Source: Gammaproteobacteria bacterium
Lineage (GTDB): Bacteria; Pseudomonadota; Gammaproteobacteria; S012-40
DNA: 6,811 nucleotides
Direction: 5' to 3'
Assembly (NCBI GenBank): GCA_029864945.1
Contig: JAOTSL010000178.1
Span: forward strand, 1 to 6,811
In this document: piece by piece, positions 1-5,680 of the stretch
Position numbering within the stretch: position 1 is the first letter of the stretch
Layout: every line of letters starts with the position of its first letter
The notes under the pieces: generated by a model
What the model saw: only the letters and a program-made list of their open reading frames with translations
Database searches by the model: none
Told to the model about the DNA's origin: nothing
Program-made: the position numbers and the translations under genes

Positions 1-314
1 TGCGAATGATGAACGATGACGACACGCTAGTGCTAGATGTTCGACTTGAGAAAGAATACAAAGAAGGGCATATTCTAGGCTCCGTTCACATTCCACTTGG
101 CGCTCTGGAAAGCAGAATTCGTGAACTCGATCAGTACAAAGGTAATACAGTCGTCATCTACTGTCAGACAGGAATGCGCTCAAAACAAGCGGGCAACACC
201 CTAAAAAAACACGGCTTTGAAAATATGTTTAATATCGATGGTGGCTTAGGTGCTTGGGCAGCAGCAAACCTTCCTGTCAATAAAACAGAAAAACGTAAGA
301 ACAAAAAGTCCTAA
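1..314 (+). CDS. yibN: Rhodanese-like sulfurtransferase domain protein (5' partial)
   Basis: This is a single-domain rhodanese-fold protein, expected to carry persulfide sulfur on one cysteine. Counting from the in-frame ATG at 6, the fold starts with LVLDVR (residues 8-13), continues with EYKEGHILGSVHIP (17-30) and reaches the active-site loop CQTGMRS (53-59), with C53 as the probable sulfur-accepting residue. The C-terminal end GGLGAW is typical, followed by a short basic tail. The reading frame stays open through the codon at 3-5, and the visible protein lacks the first part of the domain. The true start therefore lies left of the window. YibN-type relatives begin with a membrane helix, which cannot be seen here. 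The stop codon is one base before the grxC start, so the two genes are surely cotranscribed. The symbol rests on the gene order (yibN-grxC-secB-gpsA in E. coli) more than on sequence. The rhodanese call is firm; the substrate is unknown. Confidence 0.88.
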   Translation, partial: RMMNDDDTLVLDVRLEKEYKEGHILGSVHIPLGALESRIRELDQYKGNTVVIYCQTGMRSKQAGNTLKKHGFENMFNIDGGLGAWAAANLPVNKTEKRKNKKS

Positions 315-315
315 A

Positions 316-585
316 ATGACCAACGTCGTAATATACGTAACTCCAAGCTGTCCTTATTGTATTCGAGCAAAGATCCTGCTTGATAAAAAGGGCGTAGACT
401 ATATCGAACATCGCGTTGATACCGATAACGACATACGCGAAGAGATGTATCAGCGATCCAAACGTTTTAGTGTGCCACAAATATTTATTGGGGACTTTCA
501 TGTTGGCGGGTTTGATGATTTGTATATGCTGGATCTCGATAACCGGCTAGACCCATTACTATTTCCAGAACAAGATAGCGACTAG
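316..585 (+). CDS. grxC: Glutaredoxin 3
   Basis: This is a small cytoplasmic dithiol glutaredoxin of 89 residues (E. coli Grx3 has about 83). It reduces protein disulfides and glutathione mixed disulfides using glutathione. The redox motif CPYC lies at residues 12-15 right after the first beta strand (VVIYVTPS). The cis-proline is at 53-54 in SVPQIFIG, and the GG pair that helps bind glutathione is at 64-65 in HVGGFDDL. The frame is open further upstream, to an ATG at 250 inside the rhodanese gene. I chose the ATG at 316 because MTNVVIYVTPSCPYC matches the family's usual start and because it follows the upstream stop by one base. No strong Shine-Dalgarno sequence is visible, so translation may be coupled to the rhodanese gene. 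The family assignment is very secure. Confidence 0.96.
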   Translation: MTNVVIYVTPSCPYCIRAKILLDKKGVDYIEHRVDTDNDIREEMYQRSKRFSVPQIFIGDFHVGGFDDLYMLDLDNRLDPLLFPEQDSD

Positions 586-590
586 TCATC

Positions 591-1031
591 ATGACAAGCC
601 TTATCATTGCCTGCCCCGAATGCAATAAGCTCAACCGCATTCCTAAAGAAAAGTTATCGGCTAACGGTAACTGTGGCACTTGCAAGGTGCCCTTATTTTG
701 TAAAAAACCAGTAAACCTGTCTCAAGCTAATTTTACTAACCACGTTATTAAATCAGAATTACCGATACTCGTTGATTTTTGGGCGCCATGGTGTGGCCCC
801 TGCAAAATGATGGCACCGGTACTCGCTCAAGCAGCTACCCTTTTTGAACCACAATTACGTATTGGAAAAATTAACACCGAAGAAGAGCAAGTGTTAGGAT
901 CTCGGTTTAATATTCGAAGCATCCCAACGCTGGTTCTTTTTCACAAAGGCAAAGAAATTGACCGTATTTCAGGTGCAATGAATTTACAACAATTAGATCA
1001 ATGGACCAAGAGTACCTTGGCAAAAATATAG
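591..1031 (+). CDS. trxC: Thioredoxin 2 with N-terminal zinc ribbon
   Basis: This is a cytoplasmic thioredoxin of the TrxC (Trx2) type, which reduces protein disulfides with electrons from thioredoxin reductase. The 146 residues include an N-terminal zinc-ribbon with two CXXC pairs, C8-PE-C11 and C28-GT-C31, which are expected to bind one zinc ion. The thioredoxin fold follows, with active site WCGPCK (67-72) after LVDFWAP and the cis-proline at 112 in RSIPTL. An extra cysteine, C37, lies just after the ribbon. Length and layout match E. coli TrxC (about 139 residues). The gene starts 5 bases after the grxC stop and ends 10 bases before secB, so it belongs to the same transcript. Its place between grxC and secB is not the arrangement known from E. 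coli, where trxC lies elsewhere. In E. coli trxC belongs to the OxyR peroxide regulon; here it must follow the operon promoter unless an internal one exists. Confidence 0.94.
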   Translation: MTSLIIACPECNKLNRIPKEKLSANGNCGTCKVPLFCKKPVNLSQANFTNHVIKSELPILVDFWAPWCGPCKMMAPVLAQAATLFEPQLRIGKINTEEEQVLGSRFNIRSIPTLVLFHKGKEIDRISGAMNLQQLDQWTKSTLAKI

Positions 1032-1041
1032 GAAGGGAATA

Positions 1042-1521
1042 ATGACCGAAGAAAACAATGCTGCAACCCAGGAAAACGCCGAAAGAAATTTTCAGATTCA
1101 AAAAATTTATTTAAAAGATGTTTCTTTCGAAACACCTAATACACCCGCTATTTTTCAACAAAAATGGGAGCCAGAAATTGGGCTTCAATTAGGCAATTCG
1201 GCTACAACACTTGGCGACAATGTGCATGAAATTATTTTAACCATCACAGTTACCGCTAAAATTGGCGAAGAAACGGCCTATTTGTGTGAAATTAAGCAAG
1301 CCGGCATTTTTACAATATCAGGTTACACTGATCAAGACATGGGCGCCATGGCCGGATCATATTGCCCCAACATTTTGTTTCCTTACGCACGTGAAGCTAT
1401 TTCTGATCTTGTCGTTAAAGGTGGTTTCCCACAAATGTTGTTAGCGCCAGTCAACTTCGACGGTTTATATCAACAGCACCTGCAACAGCAGCAAGCAGGC
1501 GAAACAGCAACTACTCACTAA
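1042..1521 (+). CDS. secB: Protein-export chaperone SecB
   Basis: SecB is a tetrameric cytoplasmic chaperone that holds precursor proteins unfolded and passes them to SecA at the Sec translocon. The 159 residues (E. coli 155) show the family hallmarks in order: IYLKDVSFETPNTP (22-35), YLCEIKQAGIF (80-90), YCPNILFPYARE (107-118) and GGFPQMLLAPVNFDGLY (127-143). An acidic, Asn-rich N-terminus and a Gln-rich C-terminal tail flank the core. The start at 1042 is supported by a strong Shine-Dalgarno sequence, GGAAGGG at 1031-1037, four bases before the ATG. This is the best ribosome-binding site in the left operon and suggests that SecB is made in larger amounts than its neighbours. SecB occurs in proteobacteria, which supports the taxonomic guess. 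The context with gpsA downstream is the classical one. Confidence 0.97.
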   Translation: MTEENNAATQENAERNFQIQKIYLKDVSFETPNTPAIFQQKWEPEIGLQLGNSATTLGDNVHEIILTITVTAKIGEETAYLCEIKQAGIFTISGYTDQDMGAMAGSYCPNILFPYAREAISDLVVKGGFPQMLLAPVNFDGLYQQHLQQQQAGETATTH

Positions 1522-1525
1522 TAAC

Positions 1526-2548
1526 ATGTCAAACGATGTCATAAAAACAAGTAATAAAATTGCTGTTATTGGCACTGGATCATGGGGTACAGCACTCGCT
1601 GTACTCCTGGCCAGGAACGGGCTGTCCGTTAATTTTTGGGGGCGTAACACAGCCCATTTACAAGAAATAGAAAAATCGCGATGCAACTCCAAATATCTTC
1701 CTAATATCAAGTTTCCCGAAAAACTGGAAATCCACACAAGTATTGAGTCCTGCATAAATAATGTAAATGAGATTTTGCTGGTAGTTCCCTCTTCCGGCAT
1801 ACGTGAAACTCTGAATCTTGTGCAACCCTATATTTCCAAATCCAACTCTAAAATTGCCATAGCAAGTAAGGGGCTAGAACAGGATAACCTAAAACTATTG
1901 CATGACGTGGTGCTTGACGTTCTTGGGAATGATACTGATGTTTGTATTCTCTCTGGTCCTACGTTTGCCATGGAAGTCGCAAAAGGATTACCCACAGCAA
2001 TTACTGTTGCATCAAACAATCAGCACCTTGCCACCACATTTGCCACTCACCTATCTAATGATCACTTCCGGGCTTATACCAGTGATGACATCATCGGCGT
2101 AGAAATCGGCGGCGCAGTTAAAAATGTGATGGCTATCGCTGCAGGTATTGCCGACGGCTTAGGGTTTGGCGCCAATACTCGCGCTGCGCTCATCACCCGC
2201 GCACTGGCTGAAATATCTCGCCTTGGACAAAAACTTGGCGGAAAGCAAGAAACATTTATGGGATTGGCTGGCCTTGGTGATTTAATTTTAACCTGCACTG
2301 ATAACCAAAGTCGTAATCGACGTGTTGGACTTGGCCTTGCTGAAGGTAAATCAATAGAACAAATTCAAATAGAACTTGGGCAAGTTGCTGAAGGCATTTC
2401 GACTACAAAAAAGATTTTTGAACTTGCAAAAACATTGGATATCGAAATGCCAATTGTTCAAGAAGTTTATAATGTGCTGTATATGAATAAAACGCCGACT
2501 CAGGCAGTACACGCATTACTTGCAAGAGACACCGGCTCTGAGTTTTAG
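1526..2548 (+). CDS. gpsA: NAD(P)H-dependent glycerol-3-phosphate dehydrogenase
   Basis: GpsA reduces dihydroxyacetone phosphate to sn-glycerol 3-phosphate, the precursor of bacterial phospholipids, in the cytoplasm. The 340 residues match the E. coli enzyme (339). The N-terminal Rossmann domain has the dinucleotide motif GTGSWG (16-21), then FWGRN (37-41), and VVPS (86-89). SKGLE (114-118) and SGPTFAMEVAKGLPTA (143-158) follow. The C-terminal helical domain contains GGAVKNV (195-201), whose K199 is the expected catalytic lysine, and GANTRAALITR (215-225), which binds substrate phosphate. All key residues look intact. The ATG at 1526 comes 4 bases after the secB stop codon, with a second in-frame TAA directly behind that stop. 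No clear ribosome-binding site is visible, so coupling to secB is likely. The assignment is secure. Confidence 0.97.
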   Translation: MSNDVIKTSNKIAVIGTGSWGTALAVLLARNGLSVNFWGRNTAHLQEIEKSRCNSKYLPNIKFPEKLEIHTSIESCINNVNEILLVVPSSGIRETLNLVQPYISKSNSKIAIASKGLEQDNLKLLHDVVLDVLGNDTDVCILSGPTFAMEVAKGLPTAITVASNNQHLATTFATHLSNDHFRAYTSDDIIGVEIGGAVKNVMAIAAGIADGLGFGANTRAALITRALAEISRLGQKLGGKQETFMGLAGLGDLILTCTDNQSRNRRVGLGLAEGKSIEQIQIELGQVAEGISTTKKIFELAKTLDIEMPIVQEVYNVLYMNKTPTQAVHALLARDTGSEF

Positions 2549-2575
2549 TCTTCCATTATCAACACCGAGGCAAAC

Positions 2576-3748
2576 ATGACAAATTCCACAACTAAAGATT
2601 TTATAGCGCACACATTAGTGATTCTCATGTTCGTCATTTTACTCACTGCTTGTGGTGGAGGTGATGTCAATGATTTGGTGCCTAAAGCTGAAGAACAACA
2701 AGTCCTCATCGATGACGCGGGCAATTACGCCGGTAGCGTTGTTATCGATTTACTAGAAGATAGCCCTAAAGTATCACTCCAACCTGGAGGTCGAACAAAT
2801 GTCGTTTTACAATTTGTTCCTCGTGATAGTGACGGGTATCCACTTTCTTCAGACCAAATAAATATAGAATTAAAAAGAGATGGGGAAGACGTTAGTATTG
2901 AATCTCAACTGCTAAGCACCGCTAATGAATTACAGTTTGATGTTAATTTCGGCCTAGTACTCGATACCAGTTATTCTATGGTCGACAGAGAAGCACTAAT
3001 ACCAATGCTTGCTGCAGCAAAACAAAGTATACAGTCCGGCATCGAAATCTGGCAACCAAAGGCCAGTAAATTTAATTTTTATACCGCCTGGTTTAATAAC
3101 TATATTTATTACTCAGTCGATACTATTAACAAACAATGGACGCCGCAAGACATCACTTCCATTCCGTCACCAAACGATAGTGAAATTAGCTCTACCAAAC
3201 TATTTGCTGCCACAGACTTTATGGTAGACAAACTCAATGCTTTACCAAAAAAAGAACAGACATCAGTATCTCCGACCGATCAAAATATTATGCTAGTTTT
3301 TTCTGACGGTAAAGACAATTACAGTTGGTTTGATAATTCTGATTTTATAATGGAAACGAGTTCTACTGATACTGGGGCCGAATATTCCACTATCGGCTAT
3401 AAAGCAACGACATCTGCTGAATTATTGGAAAAGCTAGACAACAGTAGCAACTTAACCGTGCACGTTATTGGGCTAGGTGACACTATAAATGAAGTGAAAC
3501 TACAAGAAATCGCTAAAAAGGGCAAAGGTACATTTCGGAAAAACCCCAACGCGGAAGATTTGGTTTCTGTATTTGATCGTGTAGTACAAGAATTTACCAC
3601 GCTACAAACCCATGGCGCGAGCATGTCATTACCTCCTGGTGAATATACATTTACCTTACGGGTTAGCAATAAGTCGGGTAATAATTTTGATGAGTACAAC
3701 TTTTCATTTACGACCAATAGTGAAGGCGCTTCGATCGTAACGAACTAA
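2576..3748 (+). CDS. VWA-domain lipoprotein, function unknown
   Basis: This is a predicted secreted lipoprotein of 390 residues with a von Willebrand factor A domain. A hydrophobic signal segment (residues 10-25) ends in the lipobox LLTAC, giving C26 as the lipidated residue. The next residues are GGGD, with no Asp at +2, so an outer-membrane location is likely. Residues 30-120 form a beta-rich, acidic region. The VWA fold starts near 122 and carries a complete metal-ion-dependent adhesion site: DTSYS (130-134), T207 in SSTKLF, and D244 in VFSDGKDN. It ends around GKGTFRKNPNAEDL. The last 60 or so residues (PPGEYTFTLRVSN onward) look like another beta-sandwich strand set. A Shine-Dalgarno GAGG at 2567-2570 precedes the ATG by five bases. 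The gene follows gpsA by 27 bases with no terminator between, so read-through is likely. Binding of a protein ligand through a divalent cation is the inferred role. I do not recognise a named family. Confidence 0.85.
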   Translation: MTNSTTKDFIAHTLVILMFVILLTACGGGDVNDLVPKAEEQQVLIDDAGNYAGSVVIDLLEDSPKVSLQPGGRTNVVLQFVPRDSDGYPLSSDQINIELKRDGEDVSIESQLLSTANELQFDVNFGLVLDTSYSMVDREALIPMLAAAKQSIQSGIEIWQPKASKFNFYTAWFNNYIYYSVDTINKQWTPQDITSIPSPNDSEISSTKLFAATDFMVDKLNALPKKEQTSVSPTDQNIMLVFSDGKDNYSWFDNSDFIMETSSTDTGAEYSTIGYKATTSAELLEKLDNSSNLTVHVIGLGDTINEVKLQEIAKKGKGTFRKNPNAEDLVSVFDRVVQEFTTLQTHGASMSLPPGEYTFTLRVSNKSGNNFDEYNFSFTTNSEGASIVTN

Positions 3749-3760
3749 ATGAATTTTTCC

Positions 3761-3787
3761 TGACTTGTGTTAACGCCAGTCATTTTT
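3761..3787 (+). terminator. Probable intrinsic terminator after the VWA lipoprotein gene
   Basis: A 13-base gap follows the lipoprotein stop codon, then comes a hairpin. TGACT (3761-3765) pairs with AGTCA (3778-3782), and after one T/C mismatch the stem continues with GTG against CGC (one G-T wobble), closed by a TTAA loop. Five Ts follow directly at 3783-3787. The stem is only moderately GC-rich and the T-run short, so this is a fair but not strong rho-independent terminator. Its position at the end of a six-gene unit supports it. Confidence 0.6.
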
Positions 3788-3930
3788 AAATACAAAATAG
3801 CTATGCCCAGTCAAACACTTCCTCCACTTGGCAGTTTATATTTCTGTGTACTTTAATAGTGCTTCCCCCGCTCTTTTTATTAATCTATCCTAATTGATTG
3901 ATAACCAACCTGGCCCTTTGCCGTGCAATT

Positions 3931-4002
3931 AACATTACGCAAATTATAATGTAACGATTCAATACACTCATATTTCTCCCAAGAAGCAGCTAAAACATTA
4001 CG
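3931..4002. repeat. 9-base direct repeat and overlapping inverted repeat upstream of flagellin
   Basis: The nonamer AACATTACG occurs at 3931-3939 and again at 3994-4002. The two copies are 63 bases apart, close to six helical turns. The first copy also begins an inverted repeat, ACATTA (3932-3937) and TAATGT (3947-3952), separated by 9 bases. The right arm overlaps a TATAAT hexamer. This layout would suit a regulator bound on one face of the DNA, but such short repeats can arise by chance in AT-rich sequence. Confidence 0.35.
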
Positions 4003-4104
4003 TTATTATTGATCTAAACTGCCAACTTCAGCACAGTAATTAATGCACAATCATCAATTATCGCCGCTTTGTGAACTAGTTCCCTTCTGATATTTTCATG
4101 TATA

Positions 4105-4110
4105 TATAAT
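4105..4110 (+). promoter_or_regulatory. Candidate -10 element for the flagellin gene
   Basis: A perfect TATAAT lies in an AT-rich run 47 bases before the flagellin ATG and would give a leader of roughly 40 bases. No good -35 hexamer is present at 16-18 bases upstream (the stretch there reads about CCCTTC), so it would need an activator. A second TATAAT at 3945-3950 also lacks a -35 match. I looked for TAAA-N15-GCCGATAA (sigma-28) and for the -24/-12 GG/GC pair (sigma-54) and found neither in good form. Confidence 0.25.
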
Positions 4111-4157
4111 TTACCCTAATAGTAAAACGCCACTAATCTAATCAAACAGAGCTGCTT

Positions 4158-5609
4158 ATGGTCATGAAAATTAATACCAATATTTCGTCAATTAACGCGC
4201 AAAAACATCTAAATCGCACTGAAAAAGACTTATCCACGCCATTACAACGCCTCTCATCCGGCAAAAGGATAAATAGTGCAAAAGATGATGCTGCTGGATT
4301 GGCAATCGTCGCCCGTATGGTCTCTCAAATCAGTGGCAGCAATGTCGCGAGACGTAATGCAAACGACGGCATCTCACTTGCTCAAGTTGCTGAAGGCGCT
4401 TTAAGCGAAGCAAGCAATATGTTGCAACGCGTACGTGAGCTCGCTGTACAGTCACTTAATGGGACTAACAGCTCCTCAGATCGACAAGCACTACAACAAG
4501 AAGCAAGTCAGCTCACGTCTGAATTAAACCGTTTATCGGGTAGTACTGAATTTAATGGCCAAAAACTCTTAGACGGTAGTTTTGGTACAGCTGCTTTTCA
4601 AGTCGGTGCAAACACCAATCAAACCATTGTGGCTACAACTTCCAATTTTCAAACCAGTCAATATGGCGATCAACGCATTGCAGGTGAAGCGTCATCAGTT
4701 GCAACAACAGATCGAGTTACCGCTGCTGGCAGCCTGGATATTAGTGGTCAAAGTGGCTCTGCAACTGTAAATTACCAAGCTGGTGATTCCGCTAAAGCTA
4801 TTGCCGCACAAATCAATACAGTCTCAGAACAAACAAGTATAACTGCTAGCGCAGCTACCAGTGTTGATTTACAGTTTGGTTCAGCAGGATCCTATCAATT
4901 AGAAATAACTGCAGATAATGGATCAACACAAACGGTTGGGTTTAACTTGTCGGCCGCTGGGGGTTCTGATGCACTCTCACAAGCCGTAACATCGTTCAAC
5001 GATAAAAGCGTACAAACTGGTGTCACTGCAAGCGTCAGTCAAAATGGCACTGGAATTACACTTACTCATAGCGAAGGTGAATCCATTCAAGTCAGCGATA
5101 CAACCTCCGCTAATGCAGGTGATGTTACCGTTTCTAGCAATGGATCCAGTCAAGTTTTAACTGCCGCGAATTCTACACAAGATACCGCTGTTGCCACTGG
5201 TCAAGTTACACTTGATTCAAACAATTCTTTCACTGTTGCCGGTACTGCAGGAGATGTTGCAGCAACAACATCTGCAGCTTCTCAATTATTGAGTGTATCT
5301 GAAGTTGATATCAGCACAGTCAACCAAGCAAACAATACACTAGCGACAATTGATGCCGCTATCGCTCGCGTTTCTGCTCAACGCGCAAGCTACGGCGCTT
5401 TAAATAATCGCTTTGAATCAACAGTTCGTAATTTGGAAAACTACAGTGAGAACTTATCTGCTTCGCGTAGCCGAATCGAAGATACCGATTATGCCAAAGA
5501 AACAGCAGAACTCACCCGTAGCTTGATATTAAAAGATGCCGGCATTGCCATGGCTGGTCACGCTAATGCGTCAAATCAATTAGTTCTGGGTTTATTAGGC
5601 AAACTATAG
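4158..5609 (+). CDS. fliC: Flagellin, filament structural protein
   Basis: This is the secreted subunit of the flagellar filament, 483 residues without cysteine. The N-terminal core (D0/D1, about 1-170) is well conserved: INTNISSINAQ (5-15), RLSSGKRINSAKDDAAGLAI (31-50), RNANDGISLAQVAEGAL (66-82) and the LQRVRELAVQ stretch (89-98). The C-terminal core (about 390-483) carries RFESTVRNLENYSENLSASR, RIEDTDYAKETAELTRS and a final hydrophobic helix ending QLVLGLLGKL. The middle (about 175-389) is the variable surface region, rich in Ser, Thr, Ala and Gly. It contains two related units, near 209-232 and 270-293, that resemble flagellin_IN motifs. I chose the ATG at 4158, giving MVMKINTN, because it aligns with the usual MAxxINTN start; the ATG at 4164 is an alternative. 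The ribosome-binding site is weak (AGAG at 4148-4151). No other flagellar gene (flaG, fliD, fliS) is in the window. The symbol fliC is generic; flaA-type names would serve equally. Confidence 0.95.
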   Translation: MVMKINTNISSINAQKHLNRTEKDLSTPLQRLSSGKRINSAKDDAAGLAIVARMVSQISGSNVARRNANDGISLAQVAEGALSEASNMLQRVRELAVQSLNGTNSSSDRQALQQEASQLTSELNRLSGSTEFNGQKLLDGSFGTAAFQVGANTNQTIVATTSNFQTSQYGDQRIAGEASSVATTDRVTAAGSLDISGQSGSATVNYQAGDSAKAIAAQINTVSEQTSITASAATSVDLQFGSAGSYQLEITADNGSTQTVGFNLSAAGGSDALSQAVTSFNDKSVQTGVTASVSQNGTGITLTHSEGESIQVSDTTSANAGDVTVSSNGSSQVLTAANSTQDTAVATGQVTLDSNNSFTVAGTAGDVAATTSAASQLLSVSEVDISTVNQANNTLATIDAAIARVSAQRASYGALNNRFESTVRNLENYSENLSASRSRIEDTDYAKETAELTRSLILKDAGIAMAGHANASNQLVLGLLGKL

Positions 5610-5630
5610 TCGAAATTAGATGATACTTCC

Positions 5631-5677
5631 GTAGCGTAACCGTAAGAGTAATTCATTTATCTCTTTCTTTACGCTAC
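5631..5677. terminator. Hairpin between convergent genes, possible two-way terminator
   Basis: GTAGCGTAA (5631-5639) and TTACGCTAC (5669-5677) are a perfect 9-base inverted repeat. Inside it AAGAG (5644-5648) pairs with CTCTT (5661-5665), giving a long interrupted stem. It lies 21 bases after the flagellin stop and 3 bases from the end of the opposing gene, where transcripts from both sides must stop. Neither side has a clear T-run, so it is not a textbook intrinsic terminator; it may instead act as a 3' end stabilising structure. Confidence 0.55.
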
Positions 5678-5680
5678 TAA

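Larger units (their letters stand above)
3749..4157. other. Intergenic region upstream of flagellin
   Basis: These 409 bases contain no gene I can support on either strand. The left end holds a probable terminator for the lipoprotein gene. The rest is AT-rich and should contain the flagellin promoter and leader. Two perfect TATAAT hexamers (3945-3950 and 4105-4110) and a 9-base direct repeat are the only visible signals. Two tiny ORFs, at 3803 (17 codons) and 4043 (15 codons), lack ribosome-binding sites. Confidence 0.7.

Noticed and set aside
250..315. Upstream in-frame ATG extending grxC by 22 codons
   Set aside because: The extension overlaps the rhodanese gene, has no homology to glutaredoxins, and the ATG at 316 fits the family start.
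2074..2298. Longer ORFs antisense to gpsA and other genes
   Set aside because: They lie wholly inside well-identified genes in other frames and show no protein-family features.
3803..3856. Small + strand ORFs at 3803 (17 codons) and 4043 (15 codons)
   Set aside because: Neither has a Shine-Dalgarno sequence or any recognisable peptide.
3878..3904. Sigma-28-like ATTGATAA element
   Set aside because: Only the GATAA half matches the -10 and no TAAA stands 15 bases upstream; it is also over 250 bases from the flagellin start.
3911..3928. Sigma-54-like GG...GC pair upstream of flagellin (TGGCCC ... GTGCAA)
   Set aside because: There are 11 bases between GG and GC instead of the required 10, and sigma-54 tolerates spacing changes poorly.
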